Source: Streptomyces hyaluromycini (GTDB lineage: Bacteria; Actinomycetota; Actinomycetes; Streptomycetales; Streptomycetaceae). From it: a DNA stretch of 64,000 bases. Position numbers and translations under genes: made by a program. Shown here piece after piece: positions 49,318 to 56,281 of the stretch. Numbering within the stretch: the first letter of the stretch is position 1; every line of letters begins with the position of its first letter. The stretch covers positions 88,063-152,062 of the forward strand of contig NZ_BCFL01000028.1 of assembly GCF_002217755.1 (NCBI RefSeq), in the 5' to 3' direction. The notes below the pieces were generated by a model. It saw only the letters and a program-made list of their open reading frames with translations. It was not told the DNA's origin and ran no database searches.

Positions 49318-49449
49318 AGCGCGTATTCCTCCCGTTTTGGATGTGGCGTCCTCGCTCGGGGCGCCGGACCTCCCGCGTCACGGAGCGGGAGGGGACTCAG
49401 AAGCCGGCGTGATGGCACGCCGGCCGGACAGGCGGCGACCGAATGGCGG

Positions 49450-49656
49450 CTATCTCTTGCCGCCGACGGCCGGGACCTCGCCGGACGGCGAATCAACCAG
49501 GCCGTCCGAGAGCGGCCTGAGGCCGCGCAGCCGAATGTGCACCGGGCAGGCGTACCGACTGACCTGACGGCTCCCCGAGCCCTGATCCTCCACGTGGATC
49601 AGCCGCACGTTCGCGGTGTAGCCCCGGCACTAGGCGCAGAACCCGAACGCCGGCAT
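49450..49656 (-). pseudogene. Small zinc-ribbon ORF interrupted by an amber codon
   Basis: ATG at 49656 overlaps the stop of the DUF6415 gene (TGATG). Reading gives MPAFGFCA, then TAG at 49630-49632, then CRGYTANVRLIHVEDQGSGS, RQVSRYACPVHIRL and a tail to a TAG at 49450. Across the amber this forms a CxxC...CPxH zinc-ribbon as in many small Streptomyces proteins, where the codon is usually Tyr or Trp. It is either a recent nonsense mutation, a sequencing error or, less likely, readthrough. Position inside the operon between DUF6415 and the radical SAM gene argues that it was a working member. Confidence 0.55.
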
Positions 49657-50024
49657 CACGCGCCGCCGAGGTTCTCGTAGTGGTCGCACAGGGCTTTCAC
49701 TGACCAGGCGAGTTTCATCGCCACCGTCATCTGTCCGGGGCTGTTGTAGCCAGGGACCAACCCCAGGCGCATGCGGGCCTCCCGGGTGCAGGCCAGGGCG
49801 CACGCGCTCGGGATGTCACCGGCCGGGAACGAGCGGGTCTTGGCCTCGATGGTGGGGATGAGTTCCTCGATCTGCCCGCGCAGTGCGCTGCTCAGCGTCT
49901 TCACCTGGTCGGCGGGAATGGGGCGGGCGTCCGGTGCGAGAAACCGGTGCGCGGTTCTACGCATGGTCTCGATGCCCGGCGCGAGCTGCTGCTGTGTCTC
50001 AGTCATGGACGCGTCCGCGGTCAT
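49656..50024 (-). CDS. DUF6415 family protein
   Basis: 122-aa helical protein of DUF6415, a family annotated with natural product loci in Streptomyces. Recognised stretches: LSSALRGQIEELIPTIEAKT, DIPSACALACTREARMRLGL, and the hallmark end VKALCDHYENLG. The ATG at 50024 overlaps the stop of the upstream gene (ATGA). No catalytic motif; role unknown, perhaps a partner of the XRE or DUF6879 proteins that travel with it. Confidence 0.8.
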   Translation of the reverse strand: MTADASMTETQQQLAPGIETMRRTAHRFLAPDARPIPADQVKTLSSALRGQIEELIPTIEAKTRSFPAGDIPSACALACTREARMRLGLVPGYNSPGQMTVAMKLAWSVKALCDHYENLGGA

Positions 50025-50485
50025 TCCTGCACCCCCGCGCGGAAGCGGTAGCCGCCCGGGCCGAGCGCCGCGGCGAGGACGGCCGGATCCGTGAGGACAC
50101 CGGACCCGTCCGGGTGGTTCAGCCACAGGTGCCCGAACAGCATCCGGCCGGCTGGCGGACAGTCCAGAGTCCAGCCAGACGGCTTGACGGACACCGCACG
50201 GACGTCCGCGAGTTCCTCGGCGGCATCGAGGGGGACCAGCCACCATGCGCTGTCGCCCTGGCCGTCAGCGAGGACGGGCCCACGCTTCCCTTCCGTGATG
50301 CGGGTGAGGGCCGGCATGGTGTCGATGAGCCGAGCGGTGGCGACGAGCCAGTGCGCGCCGGACGCTATGGGGGCCAGGATGTCTTTCGCCCAGGCTTCAC
50401 GGACAAGTTCGGGGTGCGGGGCGCAGTTGGACAGCCACGTGTCCCCGGCCTCGTACCGCAGGGCGGTGCTGGTGGGTTGGGCCAT
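50021..50485 (-). CDS. Unrecognised protein, first gene of the radical SAM operon
   Basis: 154-aa protein, first in the run of coupled genes to 47251. Stretches: RYEAGDTWLSNCAPHPELVR, GDSAWWLVPLDAAEELADVR, MLFGHLWLNHPDGSGVLTD. No family I can name and no membrane segment. The ATG at 50485 has little ribosome-site complementarity. GATTGCG repeats lie 22-58 bases upstream and look like its operator. Confidence 0.65.
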   Translation of the reverse strand: MAQPTSTALRYEAGDTWLSNCAPHPELVREAWAKDILAPIASGAHWLVATARLIDTMPALTRITEGKRGPVLADGQGDSAWWLVPLDAAEELADVRAVSVKPSGWTLDCPPAGRMLFGHLWLNHPDGSGVLTDPAVLAAALGPGGYRFRAGVQE

Positions 50486-50506
50486 GCCCAGGACCGTAGG
50501 TAGGGC

Positions 50507-50543
50507 GATTGCGCAGCCGCAGAGCGATTGCGCCGGATTGCGC
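50507..50543. promoter_or_regulatory. GATTGCGC direct repeats before the radical SAM operon
   Basis: GATTGCGC at 50507-50514, 50526-50533 and 50536-50543. The last two start exactly 10 bases apart, the same spacing as a GATTGCGA pair at 52218-52235 before the DUF6879/XRE operon. Probably the binding site of the XRE regulator encoded between the two promoters. Confidence 0.7.
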
Positions 50544-50571
50544 GCGCCGGAATGGCGGTTGCCGCCGGTTG

Positions 50572-51417
50572 CTACGACAGGTGCAGAGCGGCGCTCGCGC
50601 GGCCGATCAGCCGGTGTGCCGTCGGCCCGTAGACCGCGGACTCGGCGAGCCAGTTCCACGCCTTCTCGTACAGGGCGATGGACTCCTCGTCGTCCAGCCA
50701 CATCTCCGTCGACAAGGTCTCGACGATGACGAGGCGCTGGTCATAGATCCAAAAGCCGTGGGACGGGGAGCGCTTCAGCTCAGCGGCGAACGGGATGATC
50801 CCGAGTTCCACGGTGTCGATGCCGATCATCGAGCGGAGCCGGTCCAGTTGAGCGGCCATGACCTCCCGCGGGGCATTCAGCGCGTACAGGGCGCCCTCCC
50901 ACAGCAGGATCCGGAAGGACCGCTCGGGCTCGTACAGGGCCTGCTGGCGGCGCATGCGCGCCCGTACCGCGTCCTCGATGTCCACGTCCGGGACGTCGCG
51001 GAAGCGGGCGTTCGCCGTGAACACGGCCCGCGCGTACTCCGGGGTCTGGAGCAAGCCCGGGACCCGGATGACCTCGACGGCGCGGAGCAGCGTGGTCTGC
51101 TCGGTCTCGACGAGGCCCTGCTCCTGGCGGGCGCGATGCCCGTTGGCGTACTGCCGGCGCAGCGACCGGTACCGGGTCTCCAGCCCAGCAAGACGTCCGG
51201 CGAGCTCGGCGGTCGCCTCGGGGCGGCCGACGGCTTCGGCCCACAGCTGGAGGTCGTCGCGGCTGGGAGTCTGTTTGCCGTTCTCCAGCCGCGAGACCTT
51301 CGAGCGCTGCCAGCCGAGCCGTTCGGCGATCCCCTTGCCGTCGTAGCCGGCCTCGGTGCGTAGCTCCCGCATGCGTGCCCCGAGGGACACGCGCCCGGAT
51401 TGGTAGTCCGTGCTCAC
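50572..51417 (-). CDS. WhiJ-type XRE regulator (DUF5753)
   Basis: 281-aa regulator: HTH at about residues 13-60 (GIAERLGWQRSKVSRLENGK) and DUF5753 (VIRVPGLLQTPEYARAVFTA, ELGIIPFAAELKRSPSHGFW, VETLSTEMWLDDEESIALYE). The GTG at 51417 overlaps the DUF6879 stop, so the two are coupled, as in other WhiJ-like loci where DUF397 or DUF6879 is the partner. Likely binds the GATTGCG repeats at both flanking promoters. Confidence 0.92.
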   Translation of the reverse strand: MSTDYQSGRVSLGARMRELRTEAGYDGKGIAERLGWQRSKVSRLENGKQTPSRDDLQLWAEAVGRPEATAELAGRLAGLETRYRSLRRQYANGHRARQEQGLVETEQTTLLRAVEVIRVPGLLQTPEYARAVFTANARFRDVPDVDIEDAVRARMRRQQALYEPERSFRILLWEGALYALNAPREVMAAQLDRLRSMIGIDTVELGIIPFAAELKRSPSHGFWIYDQRLVIVETLSTEMWLDDEESIALYEKAWNWLAESAVYGPTAHRLIGRASAALHLS

Positions 51418-52154
51418 ACCATGGAACGTACCTGCTCGGCGAAGTCGACGGCAGGGATCGCGTGATGCCAGGCGGCATCCCGTGCCTGACATGCGGCGAG
51501 CACCTCGGCGGGGTCTTCGGACCGGATCACGCCGAGGGTGGCGTCGTCCCCGTCGAACACGAACCGGAGCAGGGTGCGGGAGTCGATGAGCCAGAAGTCG
51601 AAGTCGGGCAGGCCGAGCCGTTCGGCGTCGCTGCGCCACAGATAGCGGATCTCGTCGCCGACGGCCACGTTGCTCGGTGCCCGGGTCAGCAGGAAACGCT
51701 GCCCCTCGGTGGGCGGGTCGTCGACGAGGCGGACACGGCCGAACGTCTTTCCCTGGGCGGTCTGTTCGGCGACGTTCCGGCGCCACGCGTCCGGCTCGTC
51801 GTGGGCGACGTCCTCGCCGGCGTGCCAGCGTGCCCACGCCTCGCTGCGCCGGTCGGTGGCGTAACCGCGACGGGTCTCCAGCCGCCAGGCGGTGTGCTTG
51901 AAGTCGGAGAAGACGTGGGCGACCTGGACGAACGGGATCACGCCCGTGGGCTCGTGGCGCGGCGCGAACCGGGTGAGCAGGTCACGGGGGACGCGGACGA
52001 ACGTCTCGGACGGCTTGACGTCCCGCAGCTGTACGAGGTGTGCGGGGTCGGTCTCGCGGTCGCCCTGGACGAGGATCTCGTCGGTGCCCTCGATCTCGTA
52101 CAGGGTCGGGCAGTCGCCGCCGTCGCTGGTCGTGCCAAGGAACCTGAGCGTCAT
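51414..52154 (-). CDS. Fusion of a small LGTT-type domain and DUF6879
   Basis: 246-aa protein. Residues 1-65 (MTLRFLGTTSDGGDCPTLYE, IEGTDEILVQGD, VRVPRDLLTRFAP) resemble a small stand-alone Streptomyces protein that often precedes XRE genes. Residues 72-246 are DUF6879: VAHVFSDFKHTAWRLETRRG, DEIRYLWRSDAERLGLPDFD, FWLIDSRTLLRFVFDGDDAT. I remember the two parts as separate adjacent genes, so this may be a natural fusion. GGAGG lies upstream of the ATG at 52154. DUF6879 is thought to be the partner of WhiJ-type regulators in place of DUF397. Confidence 0.82.
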   Translation of the reverse strand: MTLRFLGTTSDGGDCPTLYEIEGTDEILVQGDRETDPAHLVQLRDVKPSETFVRVPRDLLTRFAPRHEPTGVIPFVQVAHVFSDFKHTAWRLETRRGYATDRRSEAWARWHAGEDVAHDEPDAWRRNVAEQTAQGKTFGRVRLVDDPPTEGQRFLLTRAPSNVAVGDEIRYLWRSDAERLGLPDFDFWLIDSRTLLRFVFDGDDATLGVIRSEDPAEVLAACQARDAAWHHAIPAVDFAEQVRSMV

Positions 52155-52217
52155 CACGCCTCCGTCGCCTGGTGGTTGGGTGTTCAGGATGCGCGGGATG
52201 GCGCGAAGACGCCGAAG

Positions 52218-52269
52218 GATTGCGACAGATTGCGAACCTATTGCTGGTCCGGGGCATTGCGTGCAATCG
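52218..52269. promoter_or_regulatory. GATTGCGA direct repeats and ATTGC-GT-GCAAT palindrome before the DUF6879/XRE operon
   Basis: GATTGCGA at 52218-52225 and 52228-52235, start-to-start 10 bases. CATTGCGTGCAATCG at 52255-52269 contains the inverted repeat ATTGC-GT-GCAAT. A CAATAGGTT segment on the minus strand between them could be the -10 box, so binding would repress. Confidence 0.7.
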
Positions 52270-52272
52270 CAG

Positions 52273-52440
52273 CTACAGGCGGTCCTCGTCCTCAAGACGC
52301 TCGATCACATTGACGACTTCCTGCAGCATGCTCCGGAACTCCTCTTGGGTGGGCTCGGCGCGGGCGAAGCGATTGTTCCGATCCCGGTCCGCCTGCACGT
52401 AGTAGTCCACCGGCAGGCCGAGCCAGCCGTAACGACGCAT
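52273..52440 (-). CDS. Small protein (55 aa) coupled to membrane-protein gene
   Basis: Short gene starting at the ATG 52440, two bases after the stop of the upstream membrane-protein gene. It encodes RRYGWLGLPVDYYVQADRDR, then EEFRSMLQEVVNVIERLEDE: basic aromatic start and an acidic helix. Coding character (third-position G/C, coupling) is good. No family recognised. Confidence 0.6.
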   Translation of the reverse strand: MRRYGWLGLPVDYYVQADRDRNNRFARAEPTQEEFRSMLQEVVNVIERLEDEDRL

Positions 52441-52442
52441 GG

Positions 52443-52775
52443 TCAGTACGAGTGCTGTGGCCTCCGAGACTTCGTGCCGCCGCGGCGATCATCCTCGATG
52501 AGTTGCAGCAGCCGCATGCACTGGTCGTATAGCCAGCGCCGGGCAAAGGCGCGTCGCTCCGTGGCTTGCGCTTCGGCGGCAGCTGCGTCAGAGCCGCGCC
52601 GGTCCTGTGTGGCGATCAGAAGAGCGACGGCGACGGCGATGATGGCGGCGACGGACTGGGCTACGCCAGCGGCATCCCCTCTTTGCCAGCCGTGCGGTGG
52701 CCACGCCACGAAGGCGGCCGCCGCGACGGTGACGGCGACCGAACCGGCGAGGACGGCGGAGTCTTGTCTGTTCAC
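52443..52775 (-). CDS. Small membrane protein
   Basis: 110-aa protein with two TM helices (AVLAGSVAVTVAAAAFVAW at about 7-25; AGVAQSVAAIIAVAVALLIA at about 35-55), then a charged helix (ERRAFARRWLYDQCMRLLQL). The start at the GTG 52775 has a weak ribosome site. Similar two-TM proteins occur in Streptomyces mobile elements. It resembles the plus-strand gene at 53034 in layout (TM then cytoplasmic helix). Confidence 0.55.
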   Translation of the reverse strand: MNRQDSAVLAGSVAVTVAAAAFVAWPPHGWQRGDAAGVAQSVAAIIAVAVALLIATQDRRGSDAAAAEAQATERRAFARRWLYDQCMRLLQLIEDDRRGGTKSRRPQHSY

Positions 52776-53033
52776 GCTGGGATCATCGCCCCCGGCGGGG
52801 CGTGGCGAGAGCGATTCACTGAAATCGGGCAGGGGTCTAACCGCATAAGGGGTGCAGTTTGGTTGCTCTGACGTGCAGTGATGCGCCCCGATGGCACGTG
52901 CTTGGCACAGCGCTTGCCTCAAGGCAGACCCGTCTACACTTGGGCGCAGAGCCTGCCGGTAAACAACGGACAACCTCACTGGTCCGGAGTAGTCCAGGTG
53001 GTTGCCGCAGTGGACGCATGCTGTCGTTTAGGC

Positions 53034-53525
53034 ATGGCTATGGCCGCTTTGATCGTCTCTATAGCGTCTGCGCTCGGTGCCCTCGGGTCGTTGATCGTTG
53101 CGCAGAAGGCCTTCGGCTTCAGCGAGAAGGCGCGCGAGGAGACGCTGAACCTAAATAAGCGAGACCTGTTCCTGACACTGCACGAGAAGCTCTGCACGGC
53201 GGACCAACTGTGGGGCCGACGGGTCATCAGGGAGAAGATCAATAGCCCACAGGAAGCGGAGCAGTTGCGAGCGTCCGGTCATCCTGACGGACAAGCCGCA
53301 GCAGGCGCCTTGGCCATGCTCGACATGCTGAGCTTGTACGTCGACAAAGGCTTCGTGGAGAAGGACCTCGTCCTTGAAGAATGGGGTCACGTGCTTGCCG
53401 ACCTTGACGGCAACGCAACCATCTTCATCGGGAACCGCGCCGCCAACCGCGACCGGAAACCGTGGGTGCATTTCCAGGACTTCTCCGCCGATGCTGTGAA
53501 GTGGGCGCGAGTGAACCCACGGTAG
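53034..53525 (+). CDS. Membrane-anchored helical protein (DUF4760-like)
   Basis: 163-aa protein: one N-terminal TM (AALIVSIASALGALGSLIVA) followed by a cytoplasmic helical domain (LNLNKRDLFLTLHEKLCTAD, AAGALAMLDMLSLYVDKGFV). Layout and wording resemble DUF4760-type proteins of unknown function. Start ATG 53034 directly precedes the TM. Its codon use is less GC-biased than core genes, pointing to acquisition. Confidence 0.6.
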   Translation: MAMAALIVSIASALGALGSLIVAQKAFGFSEKAREETLNLNKRDLFLTLHEKLCTADQLWGRRVIREKINSPQEAEQLRASGHPDGQAAAGALAMLDMLSLYVDKGFVEKDLVLEEWGHVLADLDGNATIFIGNRAANRDRKPWVHFQDFSADAVKWARVNPR

Positions 53526-53588
53526 GGCTTCGCGACATCGCAGAAACCCTTCGCGGAGCGGTTGTAAGAACCGCGCACGGAGGCTTCT

Positions 53589-53981
53589 TCAGCCAGCGCC
53601 GTCGAGGTAGGCCTGCACGGGCCGGTACAGGCCGCGCGGCACATACTGGGGGACCTCGTCGCGGGCTGCCCAGGTGGCGGCGAACACCTCCCGAGGCGAG
53701 GCGGGATACGCGGTTCCCTCAAGAACTGTGCATGCCACGTACACGATGAGCCGGCCGGTGTCCGGGTGGATTCGCTCGCCGAGGACGCGTGCGGCCTTCA
53801 CGGTGAGGCCTGTCTCTTCGAGCGTCTCCCGGACCGCCGCCTGCTCGGCGGTCTCGCCAGTCTCGACGGTGCCGCCGGGCAATGCCCAGAGGAGGTCACC
53901 CTCGGGGTTGCTGCGGCGGATCAGGAGGAGACGGCCCCCGTCGAGGATGACGGCCATAGCTACAGCTGGATCTCCGCTCAC
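53589..53981 (-). CDS. NUDIX hydrolase
   Basis: 130-aa pyrophosphohydrolase with a complete Nudix box: GGTVETGETAEQAAVRETLE followed by ETGL. It opens VAMAVILDGGRLLLIRRSN and has WALPGG ahead of the box. Substrates of such stand-alone Nudix proteins are nucleoside diphosphate derivatives; the exact one is unknown. Start GTG 53981 with AGGGGC. Confidence 0.9.
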   Translation of the reverse strand: MSGDPAVAMAVILDGGRLLLIRRSNPEGDLLWALPGGTVETGETAEQAAVRETLEETGLTVKAARVLGERIHPDTGRLIVYVACTVLEGTAYPASPREVFAATWAARDEVPQYVPRGLYRPVQAYLDGAG

Positions 53982-54055
53982 GCCCCTGATCTACCCGGTC
54001 TCGAACCCCTACATCGAGTGATCTTGGTGTGCGGCGTCCTGGGCAGCATGCATCC

Positions 54056-54346
54056 ATGCCTGGTAGCCCAGCTGATCAACCACCACCTCCGCCCGGATGC
54101 ATGTGGATCGACGAGGCAGCCAATCGCATGGGCGTAAGGAAGGCCACGCTCTACAAGTGGAGGCAGGCGGGCAAAGGGCCAACGTCTTTCCAGGTCGCCC
54201 GCCGGATCGTCTCCCGCATCGCCGACCTGGACGCGTACATCGAATGCCAGTATCAGGCGGCCATTAAGCCCGACCCGCAGCACGAGTACGACGCCCGACC
54301 ACCGGAACCGCGGCACCCTCGACGAGGACCGAGGCGGCCCTCTTGA
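54056..54346 (+). CDS. Excisionase/AlpA-type helix-turn-helix protein
   Basis: 96-aa protein with MWIDEAANRMGVRKATLYKW and RQAGKGPTSFQVARRIVSRI, the HTH_17/AlpA motif of excisionases and element regulators. In actinomycete integrative elements this gene usually precedes the integrase; here no integrase follows. The ATG at 54056 lacks an obvious ribosome site. Confidence 0.65.
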   Translation: MPGSPADQPPPPPGCMWIDEAANRMGVRKATLYKWRQAGKGPTSFQVARRIVSRIADLDAYIECQYQAAIKPDPQHEYDARPPEPRHPRRGPRRPS

Positions 54347-54590
54347 CCTCGAAGCCCCGCCAGCTTCGCCGCCCTCGGTGGCAATACATCCTCACCATCG
54401 CATGGTGCGATGCGGGCGGTGTCGACCGCATGGTCACTGAGACCGGAACATGCGGGCCGCCACCCGGGCGGTCGCGATGTCCTTTCGAGAGTTAGGGAGG
54501 GAGGCGGCGAAGGGGAGGCCAACACCCCGGGCGCTGCCCTCCCGAGGGGGAGTAGGGCCGCGGTCATCGCATGGGGAACTGGGCGGGCAC

Positions 54591-54725
54591 TCAGGCACCC
54601 GCGCCGAGGACGACAGCGCCACCGGCCGCACGCCAGATGGTGTGCTCCAGCGTGCGGAGGCGGGACTCGTGATCGGCGACGTCCTTGCCGACGTCGGAGA
54701 GGGCCGGGCCGATGGTGCGGTGTGG
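54591..54725 (-). pseudogene. 3' fragment of a phage-like small membrane/coiled-coil gene
   Basis: One minus-strand frame reads TIGPALSDVGKDVADHESRL, then RTLEHTIWRAAGGAVVLGAG to a stop at 54591-54593. This resembles the C-terminal coiled coil plus TM of phage holin-associated proteins, but the 5' side runs out of frame into the lipoprotein gene. The remaining bases 54347-54590 show no gene; a CATCGC/GCGATG palindrome lies near 54397-54412. Confidence 0.3.
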
Positions 54726-55130
54726 TCAGACCTTGCAGAAGTTGAGGCCCTTGAGCGCCTCGTTGATCTGCTTGCCCTGCGCCTCGGTGGTCGTGACGTC
54801 CTTGTAGGTGAAGCGCTGGGAAGCGGCCCAGTCAGCCTTGTCGCTGTCGAGTGCGCTGCACTGGTTACGCGCGGCGTCGATGGCCTTGTCCTCGTACTTC
54901 ACGATGCCCGGGTTGGCTGCGGCAAGGGCGCGTAGGAGTTCGGCGCGCATGACCGCGCTCGGCTCGGGCGGGATACCGACGGCCTTCTCGGCGGCGCTGA
55001 TGTCGGCGCTGGGCTTGCTGGGCGCGCTGGTCTTCGGCTCGGCAGCGTCGGTTTTGCTGTCGCTGCTGCAGCCGACGAGGGTGATGGCGAGCGCGGCCGT
55101 GATGGCAGCGATGGTGGTGCGGGCTCTCAT
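54726..55130 (-). CDS. Small lipoprotein
   Basis: 134-aa lipoprotein: signal MRARTTIAAITAALAITLVG with lipobox LVGC, a Ser/Ala/Pro/Lys-rich linker, and a folded C-terminal part (VMRAELLRALAAANPGIVKY, ARNQCSALDSDKADWAASQR, LKGLNFCKV) with two Cys that may pair. GGGGGGACC precedes the ATG. Small lipoproteins of this kind are common in actinophage and ICE cargo and may act in superinfection exclusion; not proven here. Confidence 0.8.
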   Translation of the reverse strand: MRARTTIAAITAALAITLVGCSSDSKTDAAEPKTSAPSKPSADISAAEKAVGIPPEPSAVMRAELLRALAAANPGIVKYEDKAIDAARNQCSALDSDKADWAASQRFTYKDVTTTEAQGKQINEALKGLNFCKV

Positions 55131-55274
55131 GGTCCCCCCAAGGGTGTGCGGGTGCTGTGCGAACTCTAGGCGCCGTCGCGCTGGGTACAGGGAGGTACCT
55201 CGGTCGCATGAACGATGCAGAAAGCCCCCGTCCTCGGCGGCCGAGGCGGGGGCCATCGTGCTGGGAGGCCGCGG

Positions 55275-55466
55275 TCAGAAACCGCGCGGCACCTCCCGGT
55301 TGAGGTGTGCGGCGACAGGCTCCCAGCCACCCTCCGGGGTGAACCCGAGTTTGGCGAGCTCCGCGCCGAACGCGTCGATGATGTCGACGTGGGTGATCCG
55401 GCCGACGCCTCCCGGCACTGGCCGGCCGCACAGGACGGCGCACACGGTGCCGATCAGGTTGGTCAC
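55275..55466 (-). CDS. Small hypothetical protein
   Basis: 63-aa protein: TNLIGTVCAVLCGRPVPGGV, THVDIIDAFGAELAKLGFTP, EPVAAHLNREVPRGF. The GTG at 55466 lies 6 bases after the stop of the gene above it (AGGAC as ribosome site), so it is the second gene of a two-gene unit. Compact and soluble; unknown family, typical of element cargo. Confidence 0.6.
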   Translation of the reverse strand: MTNLIGTVCAVLCGRPVPGGVGRITHVDIIDAFGAELAKLGFTPEGGWEPVAAHLNREVPRGF

Positions 55467-55472
55467 GTCGTC

Positions 55473-55652
55473 CTAGTGCCCGTTCTCCCACAGCCACCCC
55501 ACCGCCTCGCACACCTTGGTGCTGGGGCGGAATCCGTCGGCCCTGTGCTCAATCTCGGCGGCCTCGTACTGGCCGAGGCCGTGCAAGGCAGTCGCCAGGA
55601 TGTCGCTGGGCACGGCGATGTGACCGTAGGGGATGGCAGGCTGCTGGGCCAT
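55473..55652 (-). CDS. Small hypothetical protein
   Basis: 59-aa protein from the ATG at 55652: AQQPAIPYGHIAVPSDILAT, ALHGLGQYEAAEIEHRADGF, TKVCEAVGWLWENGH. Not long enough for usual ORF cutoffs, but it is coupled to the next gene and keeps coding character. AGGAGC lies upstream. Unknown function. Confidence 0.6.
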   Translation of the reverse strand: MAQQPAIPYGHIAVPSDILATALHGLGQYEAAEIEHRADGFRPSTKVCEAVGWLWENGH

Positions 55653-55718
55653 GCGGTGTGCTCCTTCGTGTCGATGCGCGCTGCACGGTGCTGTTCAAGG
55701 GCAGCAGGCGAGGGCGGG

Positions 55719-55943
55719 TCAGCGGGCGCCGTTGTCGTAAGTCCGCCGCCACGAGTTGTGCGCGCGTCGGCCGAGGCGCAGCCGGAGCCGGTGACCGTGG
55801 CAGCGCGGGCACGTCCGCGGCTTCCCGAACCGCTCGACCTCGCCCGTGCCCTGGCACCGCCGGCACTTCCCGAACGGCTTCACGGCGCACAGCACTGCCT
55901 GGCCGCTGAGCCAGACGACAAGGCCTGCCATCGCAACCAGCAT
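55719..55943 (-). CDS. Small membrane-anchored zinc-finger (DnaJ CxxCxGxG-like) protein
   Basis: 74-aa protein: N-terminal TM (VAMAGLVVWLSGQAVLCAV), then KCRRCQGTGEVERFGKPRTC with PRCHG, a DnaJ-type zinc motif, and the basic end GRRAHNSWRRTYDNGAR. I recognise the layout from Streptomyces plasmid and ICE genes. I prefer the ATG at 55943 (GAGGGGG upstream); the frame is open to a GTG at 56048 with a Pro-rich extra stretch. Confidence 0.65.
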   Translation of the reverse strand: MLVAMAGLVVWLSGQAVLCAVKPFGKCRRCQGTGEVERFGKPRTCPRCHGHRLRLRLGRRAHNSWRRTYDNGAR

Positions 55944-56183
55944 GGGTGTCAATCCCCCTCGGGGCGGCGGTGGCAGCTGGAGGCGAGGCGGCTGGCGGCG
56001 CGCTGGCGGAGGGGGCGCGAAGCGTGCGGCGGTTGGCGCGGCGCTCACGGCGAACGAGAGAGTGCGTCACAGCGGACTCCTGTTGCGATCAGGTGGTTCC
56101 GTCAGGCCCCGTTCCGGTGTTGACGCACCGGGCGGGGCCGCTTGTGTTGTGGGCGGGTTTCCTTGCCGACAACTCCACTCTAG

Positions 56184-56281
56184 GGAACATCATGTTCCAT
56201 CGTCAATAGCCACACCCATGGACATTGCTGCAAGTCTGAGTAACTTCATGTTCCATGACGATGGATGGAACACTATGTGCC
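56184..56281. promoter_or_regulatory. Repeated GGAACATcATGTTCC-type operator sites
   Basis: GGAACATCATGTTCC at 56184-56198 is a perfect 15-bp palindrome. CATGTTCCAT recurs at 56247-56256, and GGAACACTATGTGCC at 56267-56281 matches the palindrome at 12 of 15 positions and abuts the start codon (56282). Likely operators of the HTH protein encoded there; they also face the divergent zinc-finger gene. The central spacing does not fit the LexA box. Confidence 0.65.

Noticed and set aside
49314..49496. 60-aa ORF just before the radical SAM gene as a RiPP precursor
   Set aside because: Arg/Pro/Ala-rich shadow-like composition, no ribosome site, no leader/core pattern, overlaps the zinc-ribbon remnant; two hairpins lie inside it.
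50507..50543. CRISPR-like array of GATTGCGC repeats
   Set aside because: Repeats are 8 bases with 2-11-base gaps, no spacers, and lie at a promoter; they are better explained as operator sites.
52878..53033. Upstream extension of the 53034 membrane protein
   Set aside because: The frame is open but the added residues show no coding character, and the ATG at 53034 sits directly before the TM helix.
54450..54935. 161-aa plus-strand ORF
   Set aside because: Overlaps the convincing minus-strand lipoprotein and shows no domain or start signal.
56184..56198. LexA/SOS box
   Set aside because: GAAC and GTTC are separated by five bases; the actinobacterial box needs four.
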